From Henricia sp. BOLD:AAB3569 (taxonomy: Eukaryota; Echinodermata; Asteroidea; Spinulosida; Echinasteridae), in the NCBI GenBank assembly GCA_037783545.1, contig JBBELK010000832.1, forward strand, positions 310,001-374,000: DNA of 64,000 nt, written 5' to 3'. The position numbers and the translations under genes are program-made. A model generated the notes under the pieces. It was not told where the DNA came from. It made no database searches and worked only from the letters and a program-made list of their open reading frames with translations. The stretch's first letter is position 1; the number at the start of each line of letters is the position of its first letter. Shown here piece by piece: positions 11,408-23,922 of the stretch.

Positions 11408-13112
11408 CAATATTATTGTTGTTATATAAAACGAAGCTTAAACTTTTTGTTTTGTAGGATTTGGAACCACAAGATTTTTGTCTGTTTGGTGCTTAAAACT
11501 TCATGTGGCGTTTACAACTGCATGCACTTTTGTTACTGTTGTTTTTTATTTTGTTACTGTACTCGCATGCGTGTTGCACACACACGCAATCCATTCACTT
11601 GTGTGCTTTGGTGCACCCAGCGTCGGATTGGGGCTCTGTGCTGCACGGTATCCGCAAAAGCTACACATAGTACTGTATAATGTGCATCAAGTCCCACATT
11701 TAGGAGGGCAATCGCATTCCAATTTGTGTGTTGGTAGACAATGTTGATCAACCTTTGCATCCTGATTTAGAACATGTATCTTGCCATAGACTATAGTACA
11801 GTACATGTACATGTACCATAACATGGACCATGCAAGTGTGAAGTAGGCCTATTTAATTAAACACAGAACCACCACTGTCAAAGGTGTCCAATCACACGTA
11901 ATTAATGTATTACTTGTGCAAAGAAGCAATTTATCCCCCGGTAATTAATATCTCTAGTACAATTTATACCGAGCTTCAGTTACATGCTTAGATAGACTCG
12001 TCAGAAGAAAAAAAAATGCCAGCTGATAATATATAATGCATGATTGATTTGGAAAAGGTCTTTCACAGAAATAAAAAAAAATGTCCCCATAATACAATTT
12101 ACAAAATGTATGACAGGCATCCATAGCATTCAGTATTAATGCAGTCAGCTGCTACCCTCATGTAGTATGAAGGTCATAAATATGTCATTTTGTCTGATGA
12201 CAAGTGAACCTAGCTTTGCACTTTGGAAATGTGGCTGCAAAAATGTGTATTTGGTGAAATTGTTTTCATTTAAAATTTGCCAGCTGGAAGCCGGATCCAC
12301 CTGTAAGCCGGATCCACCTGGAAGCCGGATCCACCTGTACTTTTTAAATGAATGTGCAAAGTAAGCAAAAAACAAACAAAAGCCAGAATACAAATCTGGC
12401 TTAAAGGTACACACTGGCCTACTGTTTATATGATTTAGTGATGTAGCAGCATTGACAATTCTTTTTTGATGGTCGTTGTGAAAAAAAGATCATCAAAATA
12501 TCCAGCGTTTGCCCTTAACTTTTTTCCCAACTGGCCAACAGGGCCAGTTGGCGTAAGTCTTCACTGGCCCGTCGGCATTTCAAGTGGCCCGGTTAAAATT
12601 TCCGGTTGTTGTTTTTACACACAGTCGACCATTAATGTTTGCAATAACCACATTTGAGTGAATAAATTAGGAAAATTTGGTAGTCAGGAGGTTCTCCCCA
12701 GTACAAGTTATATTTTAACTGGACAGCCGGACCATTTGGGAAGGCTTTCCAACTGACCCGAGATGATTTCAACTGTCATTTGGCCAACGGACCAGTGCTA
12801 ATTCGAACGCTGACATTATCCCGTAATTTACTAAAGAAGTGCAAAATTAACAAAAACGGTCAAAAGACGGGTTATACGCTTTACCAGCCGTTGCAACTAC
12901 GTGCGAGCCTCACGACTTTGTCACAAATGATTCGCTCTTCTCCTGCTCAGGATATCTCAAATTTTCTGCTCACGATTTCACTGGATAGCCCAGACGACCG
13001 AATAGGAATTTTCGTTTTCTTTTGAGGAGTTGGCATCATGTTTTTTCTTCACGAACGTACACCGGAGCAACACGCCCGTGTGTGTGTGCACTCAGGCTAT
13101 TTGCCGTGCTTT
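11408..13112. other. No gene seen; small tandem repeat inside
   Basis: Short ORFs without domains. CAACTGGCC/GGCCAGTTGG inverted words near 12528-12560 may belong to an unmapped element. A 17-bp triplet repeat lies at 12287-12337. Confidence 0.5.
12287..12337. repeat. 17-bp tandem repeat, 3 copies
   Basis: Three contiguous units of GAAGCCGGATCCACCTG with one or two changes. Confidence 0.95.
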
Positions 13113-13325
13113 TGTGCACAGTTGAATGTGATTTTCCTGTGTTTGACTCTTGTGACATCGTGACCTCGGTCATGAATATGCATATTTGCATTAGCATAAA
13201 AACAAAAAACCTTTGTTTTAACCCCCAAAGCAAGCTCCAAATAGGATTTTTATGACTTTAACTGAGTAAAGTGGTTTTAAAGCATAGATTTCATTGATAA
13301 AAATCCTAAATAAGGGGCCCTTTAA
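13113..13325. mobile_element. TTAA element, family GGGC, truncated copy
   Basis: One end only: from TGTGCACAGTTGAATGTGAT to GGGGCCCT-TTAA, matching 44874-45090 in inverse orientation. The other half is missing. Confidence 0.75.
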
Positions 13326-13702
13326 ACTATAAATAGCCAGTGTAATGTACCCACCTGCATGCGAACAGCAATGATGACAGAGCCTACATGTAAATCATTT
13401 TCCAGTGTTTTCAGCACCACCAAGTGTGTTAACCTCAGACTGCATAACCTGTGTGACAATTAAAAAATCATCAACCATTAGACTAAATTTAATAATGTAT
13501 ACACCAATAATTTCAGGTAAGGATAATGCGGTTCAAAAAAAGATCAGCAACTTTCTTAAATTAAAATATTGATTTTTGATGATATGAGAACAGAAGTTTG
13601 TTGAATACAGTGAATTTGTGGATGACAAAACAATAATTGACAAATCACTTTTAAGACTGTTCTGCTTCAGTGATTTTCTCTGAAAGGTGACAGCCCTAGA
13701 AG

Positions 13703-13757
13703 TGCATGAGCTCAGGAGGCACTTCAGGCAGAGTGTGGCGCACTGCCTCAGCAGCTC
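13703..13757. repeat. Segmental repeat, short inverse third copy
   Basis: GCATGAGCTCAGGAGGCACTTCAGGCAGAGTG is the complement-type match to the GAGCTCCTGCA/CTGAAGTG block of 36270 and 41203. It abuts the 494-bp TIR element at 13761. Confidence 0.65.
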
Positions 13758-13760
13758 AAA

Positions 13761-14254
13761 CACCCCGTTTACACTCGATTCGCCTTTGCCGAATCGAACT
13801 CCGCAATTTCCAAAAAGGGGAGTTGAAGCCGGGTAGGCACTAAGTGTAAACGCAAAAGGTGAATTGAAAAAGGCGGATCAGACCCGGGTCTGATTCGCCT
13901 TTTTCAAGTCACCTTTGGGGTAGGGTTGAACCCCGCAATTGCGGGGTTGAACCCTGCAATCGTCAAGGTCGCTTGTAGTGTAAACGCTACCCGAATACAG
14001 ATTCGGCAATTTGAGTGTCCTTGGGGCGGTGCCCGCAGTGTAGTAGATTTAATTGACCAATCTGGCACTAGTGCAGCAACACCCAACAGCTCACGCATGC
14101 GCTGCAGTTACATTTAGTGGTGACTTTTGCGGTTTATGAAGCGAGTTGAAGCGATTTGGGGTGCAGTGTAAACGCGGCAAATGTTCAGTTTTGTGGTCGC
14201 AATAAAAATGCTGGATCTGTATCCACCTTTGCCGGTTCGAGTGTAAACGCGGTG
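13761..14254. mobile_element. 494-bp TIR element, copy 1
   Basis: Begins CACCCCGTTTACACTCGA and ends with the complement of CACCGCGTTTACACTCGA. The interior has GATCAGACCCGGGTCTGAT and ACCCCGCAATTGCGGGGT palindromes. A 63-codon ORF inside is conserved in both copies simply because the copies are nearly identical. Second copy at 27586-28079, same length. Confidence 0.9.
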
Positions 14255-14290
14255 TTAGTGCAGTCAGCTGTGCTACAAATATACTGACCG

Positions 14291-14486
14291 ATGTATTTAT
14301 TTATTTATTCACCACATCCAACAGTGGAGGGACCGCCAATTACAGGAATGGGAGCAAGTGTGGTTGAGTGCCTTGCTCAAGGGCACAGGTGCCACAATCC
14401 GTCGCGGCCCGGAATCGAACCTACATTCTAGTACTAGCACAGGAACTTAAGTTTGACGCACTAGACCGCTCGGCCATAACGCTCAG
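14291..14486 (-). mobile_element. tRNA-derived SINE fragment
   Basis: Read on the minus strand it begins with GCGTTATGGCCGAGCGGTCTA (A box), has B box GGTTCGATTCC, then the body motif CCTTGAGCAAGGCACTCAACC, and ends in (AAAT)n at about 14310-14293. It shares the body with the SINE at 15651 but has a different tail, so it is a second subfamily or a composite. Confidence 0.7.
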
Positions 14487-15650
14487 GCTCCTCAATCTTT
14501 CAGTCAGACTAAATTTGGATTTGTTTCTCTTTTTTTTAACCATATATTTTCATGAATTTGATAGTTCTAGCATACTTCGCATTATTTTAATTTCACGGTT
14601 TTGTAATGTGAGCGATGTGCTACTTTGCTAGTGCAGTTTTTCGCATTTTGTTTTTTCATTTAAGCAGTTTTATTTGCAAAATCTATGAAAACAAAAACCT
14701 CGAAAAAATTTCTACTTTATTTTATGGGATTGATTTCTAAAATAAAAACCTTGCCTTAAAATCAGTGGTGGATTTATAATTACACGCACCAATGCATGTA
14801 GAATTTCATCTGTGCATGTAGAATTTCATCTGTGCATGTAGAATTTCATCTGTGCATGCAGAATTTAACAAATTTTCAAGAAAAAAATCACTTTTGTGCA
14901 TGCATATTTTTTTTTCCAAATTGACCCCTAATTAAAATCCTTGGAATTTTAAAATAAAATTGGCATTAACCCAGGATACATATGGAGTCATGCCATGTAC
15001 ATGAGATATTGCTGGTTACAATTTGGTTACAAATTTTATCAAAAATAAAACTTAACCAGACTACAAAATTACAAACATTTAAATATTAAATAAAGTGTGT
15101 AGATGTGAAGTATTCAAATACTGCAAGTTGTAATGCACATATACAGAATATTTCAATTGCGCAACAGGGAAAATACATTTGTTACACTGTCCTCAAATCA
15201 AGATGTCATGTTTAAAGAAGCTTGTTGAAATTATTTCAGAAAATGGATTTTGTTTTAACCTAATAATCATATAAAATACCACCCCAAAATATTATCCATG
15301 TGAAGAAAACAGGAAAATTACAATCTCTCATTTGGATGTGGAAGCAAAAAGGTTGGTGTAATCACTGCACGGCTTCATCATCATGTACATGTATTAAACC
15401 AGATAAATTAGTTTAAAAAAAAAAAAATCAAATTTGTTTTTTATCCTATAAAATATATAGATTGAAAGTGTGAATTTTCAGAATGGTAATGAGAATAATA
15501 TGACACATGATCACTCACCAGTTCTTTTCAAAAGAGAAACACTCTAAAAACACTTTAGTAAAAAAAAACTACATGTACTAGAGAAAAAAGGGTCAGCTGG
15601 GTGCAACTGAAGATCAGTCAGTATGACTAGATTTTCTAATCAGCAGCATG
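14487..15650. other. No gene seen; AT-rich, one tandem repeat
   Basis: AT-rich with poly-A runs; apart from the 20-bp tandem repeat at 14794-14869 nothing is recognisable. Confidence 0.5.
14794..14869. repeat. 20-bp tandem repeat, ~4 copies
   Basis: Units of GCATGTAGAATTTCATCTGT repeat head to tail; the last is degenerate. They are contiguous with no spacers, so not CRISPR-like. Confidence 0.9.
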
Positions 15651-16018
15651 GGGCAGCATGGCCGAGTGGTGTGGCGTGTTGAATCCAAGATCGTGGTGAA
15701 TCTACAGATCGTGGGTTCGCATCCCACCCTGGCTTACCATGGTGCGTGTGCCCTTGGGCAAGGCACCTTGCCATGAATTGCCTCTCTCCACCCAGGAGGA
15801 AAAGGGTACCTGTGAGGGTAGTGAAAGCTAATGTGTTTGATTAGTCCCTGTGCGCATAAGGAGCACAGGACTGCATACTCCCTAGGGAGCTGAGAAGGAT
15901 TAAGGAATGATATTAATGAGCCCAATGACCAGGGGTAATAATGCAGAAAGCGCATTGAGAGTTCCGTCGGTTCTGAAATGTGCTATATAAGAACTGCCTA
16001 TTATTATTATTATTATTA
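15651..16018 (+). mobile_element. tRNA-derived SINE, near full length
   Basis: About 368 bp. The head is tRNA-Leu/Ser-like, with A box GGCCGAGTGG and B box GGTTCGCATCC. The body contains GTGCCCTTGGGCAAGGCACC, also seen in decayed form at 14350-14390 and 48447-48484. The 3' end reads GTGCTATATAAGAACTGCC followed by (ATT)n. Such a tail is normally borrowed from a partner LINE; the LINE remnant at 5968-6166 ends almost the same way. Confidence 0.8.
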
Positions 16019-16638
16019 GAATCTTCGTAATGTCAAATAGATACATGTATCTACATGTAGTTAAAACAACTACCAGGCAGAGTCAGATTTACTGTTAGTA
16101 ACTATATAATGCCCAAGTAGATCCTTGTCATCTGATTGGACGATAGCAGGTCATGTGTCGTACAATATTTAATCCATTAGATGCTACGTCACTAACCGTG
16201 CAGTTTTGTTTCATTTGCCGTGCAATTTTGTTCTAGATACGTTTTTTCCCCATTGCACGATGCGCTCGCTGTACATGTATGTGCTGCGTGTCAAATGTGA
16301 CGACCCCTGACATAAAAACTTTTTACAACTCACGAGCAACATGGCGGGTTTTGTACTTATGTCAGACATTGAAATAGCTGAGCTTTTGGACAATTCTGAT
16401 GCCGCCAACATCAAAATAAACTTGAAGGGTAAACCTGAATAATTTGTTAATTAGTTGATCGGGCTGATCCCGATCACCTATTACTATTGTATGATTTTTT
16501 TGTCTTTTTTTTGGTTGTCTTTTTCCTATTTCTTGTTTTTCCACTCAAACGTTTCCAGGGCTTTTCTTCAAAACGGTTCAAGCTATCAACCTGAAACTTG
16601 GTAGGAACATCAACCCCAATGTGAAGGTGTGCATACAA

Positions 16639-17370
16639 GTGTGACGTCACTGTGACGTCATCAGGTATCAAATTACAAACCAAAAATGACCAAAATATGC
16701 ATGTTTTAAAATGCTTCCGTCTGGAAAACCACGTGACCCATGATCTTCGTATTTGGCAGGCTTATAGATCAGATCATGGCCTACAATTTTCTTCATGTGG
16801 GCATTTTCATCTGACCCTTCCTTCTGGGGTCAATTTGAGGTCAAAGTTCAACGAAAACGAAAATCTAATTTTTGGCACTTATTGAGCAGCAATGTCCATC
16901 AAACCAAGATGAATCTTTAAGAAACAAAGTACAGGCATAGGTCCTATGGCAGACTTTCACCAGCATGTATAATATCATGATGGCATCACGTGTGACGTCA
17001 TCGTGACGTCATCAAGTATCAAATTACATCCCAAAAATAACCAAAATATGCATGTTTGAAAATGCTTCCGACTCGATAACCACGTGACCCAAGATCTTGG
17101 TATTTAGCAGGCTTATGGATCAGATCGTGGGCTACAAATTTCTTTGTGTGGGCATTTTCATTTGACCCTTCCTTCTGGGGTCAATTGGAGGTCAAAGTTC
17201 AACGAAAACGGAAATCTCAGATTTTATACTTACCGAGCAACAATGCTCATTAAACCAAGCTGGATCTTTATTAAATTAGATACAGACATAAACATTATGG
17301 CAGACTTTCACCAGCATGTATAGTATCATGATGGCAACAAGTGTGACATAATCATGACGTCATCAGGTGT
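16639..17370. repeat. Tandem array A, ~351-bp period
   Basis: Unit starts at 16639, 16990 and (partial) 17341 share GTGTGACGTCA...TGACGTCATC, CAAAATATGCATGTTT, ACCACGTGACCCA, CCCTTCCTTCTGGGGTCAAT and CACCAGCATGTATA. Each unit opens with a pair of TGACGTCA (CRE-like) sites, one of them decayed in the third. No coding signal. Confidence 0.85.
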
Positions 17371-18200
17371 CAAATTACAGAAATTCAAAGGTTATTATTT
17401 CCAAAATTCATATCTCAAGAACCGTAATAGATGCTTGAACAATTATTTTACAACATGATAAGTCTAAATGAACTGAACAAATCATACGATGTCATGACCC
17501 CTGTGTGACGCCTACTTCTGGTCCAAACCGGAAGTTGTTCGAAAATGTGCAATTTTTTTAGCATTTTGAATGCAAATAGATTCAAAGTGGTAGTGAATTT
17601 GACCATATTTCTACGGAACGAAATGTTTCCACACATGTGGACCTTATGACTATACCAGTGGTGACGTCATCACATGGACGGTGGTTACGTAATGTCGTGT
17701 CAAATTACGCAAATTTGAAGCCGAGTTGTTTAAAAATGCTGTATCTTGAGAACTACAGCAGATATTTGCATGATTCCTTCGCCACATTTAAGAACTTGAT
17801 GTTTATCAAGGTGTCAAATTACAAGAATTAAAAGGTTATTATTTCAAAAATTCATATCTCAAGAATCGTAATAGATACTTGAACAATTCTTTCACAGCAT
17901 GATAGGTCTCAATGAACTGAACAAATCATACAATGACATGACCCCTGTGTAACCCAAACCTCCGGTCCAAACCGGAAGAGGTTCGGAAATGTAATTTTCT
18001 TTTAGCATTTTGAATGCAAATAGAGCCAAAGTGGTAGGGAATTTGACCATAGTTCTACGGAACGAAATGTTCCCTCACATGTGAACTTTATGACTACATA
18101 TATCACGTGCACGGTGGTTACGTAATATGATCTCAAATGACAATCTTTAGAACTGTAATAGATATTGGAAATATTCTTTCACCACATATACATGTAAAAA
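17371..18200. repeat. Tandem array B, ~444-bp period
   Basis: Units at 17371 and 17815 both begin GTGTCAAATTACAGAA/AAGAA and share TCATATCTCAAGAA, GACCCCTGTGT, GGTCCAAACCGGAAG, TCTACGGAACGAAATGTT and ACGGTGGTTACGTAAT. It directly follows array A and shares the TCAAATTAC joint with it, suggesting one compound repeat. Confidence 0.8.
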
Positions 18201-18544
18201 CTTGTTCTTCAGTAGATACTTGAACAATCGGTGCACACAATAGTAACGTTATGATGAGATTGACTGCCAATAATGACGTCATCAGATACACAATTTTAGC
18301 GTTGAATAGTCAGAGTCATGTCTTGAGAATTTCAATACTTTTTCAACATCAAACAACTCAAGTTTTCAAACAATCTCAAAACTGTGTCGTCATCATCATT
18401 TCAATGTTTATGTCACCCGATCACCTTGCGTTTGTAAAAAACACAAACGCGAAGCTCTAGTTAGGGTTTGTTTTGCCCTTACCCGACATATTATTAGCAC
18501 TGTATACTCGGTGCTTTCCTGAGACACTATAAAAAAAATTATTA

Positions 18545-18606
18545 GCGTGCTCGGGCGGGATTCGAACCCACGATCTCCTGCAAACAAGGCAGACGTCTTA
18601 ATAATT
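18545..18606 (-). repeat. tRNA-like B-box fragment
   Basis: On the minus strand a B box, GGTTCGAATCC, is preceded by an anticodon-arm-like segment and followed by CGCCCGAGCACG. The 5' half is not recognisable. Probably a SINE-head or tRNA pseudogene remnant. Confidence 0.5.
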
Positions 18607-18676
18607 TGTAAAAAAATGTAGGATGACAAGGATCTACTCGGGCGTTATATAAAACAAATAATGAAAGTTTTAATTT

Positions 18677-18797
18677 GTGCAATGGAAGGAATATTTTCAT
18701 GGGGTGAAAGATGGAATATGTTCCATTCACCTCGGCTTCGCCTCATTGAATGGAACATTCCATCTTTCACCTCATGAAAATATTCCTCCCATTGCAC
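18677..18797. repeat. Hairpin element, 121 bp
   Basis: Arms GTGCAATGGAAGGAATATTT and complement pair across almost the whole length, with GGTGAAAGATGGAAT and its complement inside. The loop is CACCTCGGCTTCGCCTCA. Confidence 0.85.
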
Positions 18798-18916
18798 TCA
18801 TAAACATTCATTATTTGTATACTATATGCTGGGTGCAATGTTTTGACAATTTTCTAGTCAAATTTGACTACGGTGTTTTTACAGTGTAGAATACACGGTG
18901 CAACCGAAAACCTTCT

Positions 18917-19580
18917 AAGGCCTTTTCCCACGGCACTTTAACCCCGAGATAACCCGGGTAACAGAAAAATTTAACTCCGAGATTACCCGGGTTAAGGGTT
19001 CGTTTCCCACGGCAAATCTCGGGGTTACGAATTACCCGAGTTATCTGGCCAAAAATGCCACTTAACCCGGGTAATTTCTATCCTTGCTCGGGAGGTGTGT
19101 TAACCCACCAATATCGGGGTTAACGGCGACATTGAGACGATTCTCCGGGTTAACGTTTGTCGTGGGAAACGACGACAATAGCCTACCCGGGTAGGCTATT
19201 TAGCGAGTTAAATTCTTGTGATTGGGTCAAATGTTGCAAGTGCGCCCGCGCTTGAATGGCACTGTCAAACTGGTACTCTTCTGAAGGTAGAGTACAACAA
19301 AATACCCGTGAGGCCAGTGACAAAGCACACATAGATAAATATTATTAAACATGCGAAATATTAACAGCAAAATTGCCAGTGATGTTTCTGTGTCGTCCGT
19401 TATGTTTGTGTGTGCGCGCGCAGCCTGATCGATCGATCGATTTTCCACATGCAATGGTTTCTGGGTATTTGTGCTGATTGGTGTACCCGGGTACGTGGGC
19501 ATGCAGAAATGCCGTGGGAAAAGGGTCGCTGTTGTACCCGTGTAAGAGCCGACCCGGGTAAGTGCTTCTCCGGGTTAACG
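18917..19580. mobile_element. CCCGGGTTAA-word TIR element
   Basis: AAGGCCTTTTCCCACGGCA at the left is answered by TGCCGTGGGAAAAGGG at 19510-19525. The interior repeats AACCCGGGTAA, ACCCGAGTTA, TCTCGGGGTTA and CCGGGTTAACG in both orientations. Word-rich sequence continues to ~19580, so the right border is uncertain. No ORF of note. Confidence 0.7.
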
Positions 19581-19802
19581 CTTGATTTCTACTAGATGTC
19601 TTTTTTCGTCCGAATTGTTTTACTTGTTTGCCATTTTCGATGCTTCTTTACTACAGATTTGAATATGGAAAGCAAGGTAACACACAATCACTGCTAGTGC
19701 TACCTGGTTATGAAATGTATGCAATTCAGATTCCCTGCTGTATGAATTTGCATGCAAATTCTGAAAAGACAGGACAGACGACCACCAACAAGCAGTCACT
19801 AA

Positions 19803-20241
19803 CACTGCAAAAACGCCCGTGTTAAATTTCTGACACCAACCTCCAGTGTAAAACTTGACGTAACACCAAATTATTTTAATCTTATTGAATATCTTGGTAA
19901 ATTTAAAAAGTAATGCTAAGTGGGCATGTGCGAAAATCCAGCTATTTGATTGGCTAGGCATTTCTTAACCTTTCTCAATGTTGTCTTTGTGACTAGAGTC
20001 ACTAGACTATCTGCACTGGTTTCCCTATTAGCAAAATTTTCTTCAGTATTGTCTTCAGTATATTGACACCAGAGGAGAATCAGGTGTAAAAAGTACACCA
20101 GAGTTGGTGTTAAAATATGTTAACACCAAATGCTGGTGTTAATTTACACCAGGGGTGATGTCTCATATATAAACCGGGAAAGAATCAAATTTAACACAAA
20201 GGGTGTCACACTGTAATTTTAACACCCAAGTTTTTGCAGTG
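19803..20241. mobile_element. GGTGTTAA-word TIR element, copy 1
   Basis: CACTGCAAAAAC at both ends in inverse orientation. The interior carries many ACACCA/TGGTGT and GTGTTAA/TTAACAC words. Same family as 45973-46729. Confidence 0.8.
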
Positions 20242-20544
20242 TAGTGGCAATATTAGAGAACTGTAGTTCTACCCGGTATGTTTTAACTTAATCCATGATC
20301 CATTTCTAGTACTTTCCTTTGTTTTTCCAGTTGACTAATACCATGTATAGAGCGTATGCATTAAGCTCGTTAATGTGTGCACCGATGACGTCATCCTTGG
20401 ATACACCGCACCTCCACAGGGCACCTCCATGCTGTAGGACAAGCCAACGCATACAAAGTCTGTACGTACATGTACAAACTTGCTTACCATATACAGCGGC
20501 CCGCGGCCGCGTGTAACATAATGTACATGTGTAGTTCTTCCAAA

Positions 20545-20677
20545 ATGGTCACATCGCGATCGCAGTTTTCCGAGTACTACAATCAGCTTGAATGTTCCGA
20601 AATCCGAAAACGGTACCTCAAGAAAATTCAAGATATAGGTGGCCTTGATCCATATATACTATCAAGAAGTCAGAATG
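20545..20677 (+). CDS. Candidate first exon, IGGLDPY-containing protein (uncertain)
   Basis: An ATG at 20545 opens 44 codons with the compact motif RKRYLKKIQDIGGLDPY, ending at a possible donor G|GTCAAG (20677/20678). I recall a similar conserved N-terminal motif in invertebrate lineage-specific proteins that sit with YqaJ-type nuclease domains and look transposon-associated. No downstream exon could be joined. The ORF also runs on past the donor to 20808. A CRE-like GATGACGTCAT lies at about 20385. Alternatives: a gene relic or chance ORF. Confidence 0.3.
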
Positions 20678-20809
20678 GTCAAGCGAAATTGAGAAATTTC
20701 CGGAGATTTCTTGGGCACATCTCGTCATGTATTTGGCATGTTTGGTGTTTGTGGGAGCGAAGAGTGACGCAAACACACAACATTATCAAATCATTCCTAC
20801 CTCCATGAT

Positions 20810-22600
20810 CAAATCAATTGGCAAAACTGAACATGGAGTTGTATTTTTATCATTGAACAGCGAGTGTTATGAATTGTTTCAAGTGCTCACTTTTGCATTT
20901 TTCAACGGGAAGAGGTAGTATCCGGCACCATGCTCAATCGGCAATTGTTTTATCGTGGATTAGTAACCACTCCCCATTTGATCAATATATGCCGTATGTG
21001 AAACCCTTTTCCTTCCTCCATGGTGAAACATTGCGGACCCGAATTCTTTTAGATATTTATTTTTTGAAAAACTGTGTCTAGAGTGCTTGAAGCCTTGGGT
21101 AATTTTTCGGTTCTACGTTTCATTTTTATGCCAATTTTATTTAACCCGTATTAAGACAGAAGTTTCGTAACGACTTATTGGTTTATTTTGGGCTATGGTG
21201 TTTATCGTACGGCCGTATTTATTATTAAAGTGGTTTTAATGTATGCCCGTGTCTTTTAATTTATATTTTTGTTCTTTTTTTGGACTTTATTCTATTAAAT
21301 GGCGTTCACGGGAGTGTAACTATCGGTATCATGTACACATGTGCAGAAATGGATTCACCAAGCGATTCTTTAGAATTTTGGTTTCGCCTTTTTTATATTT
21401 TTTTCTCTCATCGGAAAGCTCCCTTGTTTGCTCCCCTTGACCAGTGATTAACTTCGGCAATCTGAAGAATTTCACGCCTTTATCTCTATTGGAACGTTTT
21501 GAACACCCTACTACGACACAAAAATGAACAATTTTAGCGATATTTCAAAGAAATGCACCAAATTTTAATGAGTGAATCGAACAATTTGTCACGATCGAAC
21601 GCCACGTGGAGCGAATGAAAAATATAATGCATACGTGTGCCCGACTTCGGTAAGCCCAACTGTGCCACAGGTATGCATGACACTAGTTGGCACTGTTTCC
21701 ACTTTCCACAATTGGGACGTTGCACAAAGCTAGGTTTATTAAGGCTCCATAGTTCGCGATCCTCCAGGTTGTCCTACAAGATGTCGCTGGCCACTCGGAG
21801 TGTAAACAAAGCAGTGTTGCTAACGGCCTTGACCCGCAGGTGACGTCCTATTGCATGCACACTATAGCAGGCCTCAACCTTAAGCTTCAGAGAGGCAAGG
21901 CCACTTGTTGAAGGCCCCCAAAAAGAAGGGGGCACCAAGGCCAATTGAAAGGGCACCAAGGCCATTTTCAATTTTTTTTTTGTCGATGACTTAATGTCAC
22001 TTCCCTTCAATTTAAAGGTGGTGTTCAAGATTTTACTTTACAAGCTTTCTGGTGCATCTGAGAGCTATTCTGGGGTCTTGAAGGGCTTGTTACATGTGTT
22101 ATTGTATATATTTTTTTGTGCAGATTAAAAATATATATGGAAAAGAAGGATTCTGCTTTAATACCTGCACTTAACTCTACGCACAAACTCTATGGAGACC
22201 GACTTGGTAAAAAACGTTTTTCCTAAGTAGACTAACTTTTTGGTTTACTTTTTCCCGCAGATTTTCTCTTTTTAGAAGTTGAGCTGCGGAAAGAATTGGG
22301 AAGTTGACCATGGCTTCATACCTTGTGTGCAAAACATAATGAGACAGGCTGAAAAAAAATATAAGGTTTCCTCACAAAATCTTAAATTTTTCCAACTCGA
22401 AATGTTGGGTTTTTTTCCCCTCATCAAATTTGCACATTCAAATCCTAGACGAGTCATTTTAAAGAAAAAAAATCTGATTAACCTCCCAACTCTTACCAAA
22501 ATGTTATTCACAGACCATGCTGCGCCCATTCATGTGGCCCAGGCCAGGCTTTGTAGGCCGATCTTCCCGGTCCCCGCAAAGTAATGCTATGCAACCCGGG
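20810..22600. other. No gene seen
   Basis: AT-rich, short ORFs. Near 21880-21970 there is a low-complexity segment with repeated CACCAAGGCC words. A TTAAAGGTGGTGTT fragment lies at 22015, similar to the left edge of 33698-33849. Confidence 0.5.
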
Positions 22601-23128
22601 GGCGGATTGCAATAAATTCAATATATGCGGTCTAAGACCAGTCTATAGGCTTAGCCAGCTAACGTGGCGTCCACTAAGACCGGTTTATAATTATAGGCCG
22701 CTTGCAATATCGTTTTCTTAAAGTTAGACCAGTTTTAAAATTTAAGCCCGCGGCGAGCAGGCTATAATTTTTGGACACCGTGCTACATGAAAAAAGACAA
22801 ACAAAACGCACAATGTGCCTATTAGAGCCTTTATAGTGCTATTTGAGAACTTTCGCGGTCAGTTTCTCTGTAAAAACTGCACCACACACGCGTCATCAAG
22901 TGGCTTCGTGAGGACGTTTGTTTGGCTTGAAATCACGCAAGGATAGCCGGCTGTGTCACTTTCTGTTAAGATGTGCGTGTTTTTCGGCTTGCGCAGCCGT
23001 ACTTCAGTTAGACTGGTTTATTGCAATGGGCTAAACCAGCGACTAAGCCGAGACTGGCTAAGTTGGATAGCCGGCTATAAAAGACCGGTCCTAGACCAGT
23101 GGCTAAGTCAATTGTATTGCAATCCGCC
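22601..23128. mobile_element. GACYGGTC-word TIR element, 528 bp
   Basis: GGCGGATTGCAATA at both ends in inverse orientation. The interior repeats TCTAAGACCAGT, AGACCGGT, GGCTTAGCC, ACTGGCTAAG and TAGCCGGCTA in both orientations. A left-end fragment (GGCGGAATGCAATATGCGGT) occurs at 32855. Confidence 0.8.
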
Positions 23129-23922
23129 TCATAGTCTGAATGAATATTTGATATTCAAGTGAATATAATTCAAATATAGCTAGCCCTATGTACATGTATA
23201 CACCACAACTACCGTATAGTTTAACTACATGTATCAGATAAAACTGCTCAATATCTACACAGTCCGGTTCATTTGCCGCCCGGACAAAAACACTATGAAA
23301 GTACCGGTATACAGTCATGTCACTTCAAAGTTAGCTTCAAATTCTACAAACGTGATTCGCTAGCCACTGGTGTCATTATCATGATTATCATTTACTTACC
23401 ATGCATATCTATCCGATCGGCTACGCAAATCCGTGTCGAAAAAAATAACGGACATGACAGTTGCATTAATTTTTTGAACAGCGCCCTCAAGTGGCGATTG
23501 TGTTCACATGTTGAGGGCGATGCATGCATAGCGCAGCGGCGTAGTTACAGGGGCGGCGTACGTGCGCAGCACCGCGATTGCATGCTACCGCTAACCACCA
23601 GCCCCTGAGCGACTTCGGCGTGCCCGGACAAATTTTTGACCTGTGGAGAACACCGACAGTCGTGTACATGTACTGCTACACTAAAAAAATAACCTTGCTT
23701 TACATTTTAATGCTGCCATCTCAAATATGAATTAGCATAATTACATTTAAAAACACTCGCTCCAAGTGTCTACAAGTACATATGTAAAAAGATTGCAGAG
23801 GCGAGAAAGGAAAACTAATTAAAACTCATTCAAACAAACAGTGTGAAAGCTATTATGTACTTTGCAATTGCTGTGCATTCCCAACAAGTATATCAGATTA
23901 GGTAACTTGATGTGTGCTGTAC
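23129..23922. other. No gene seen
   Basis: Short ORFs only; TACATGTA and CCGGTA words. No repeat partner recognised in the window. Confidence 0.45.

Noticed and set aside
13926-14117. Conserved 63-codon ORF, also at 27751-27942
   Set aside because: Conservation reflects near-identity of two copies of a 494-bp TIR element; the frame crosses palindromic words and has no domain.
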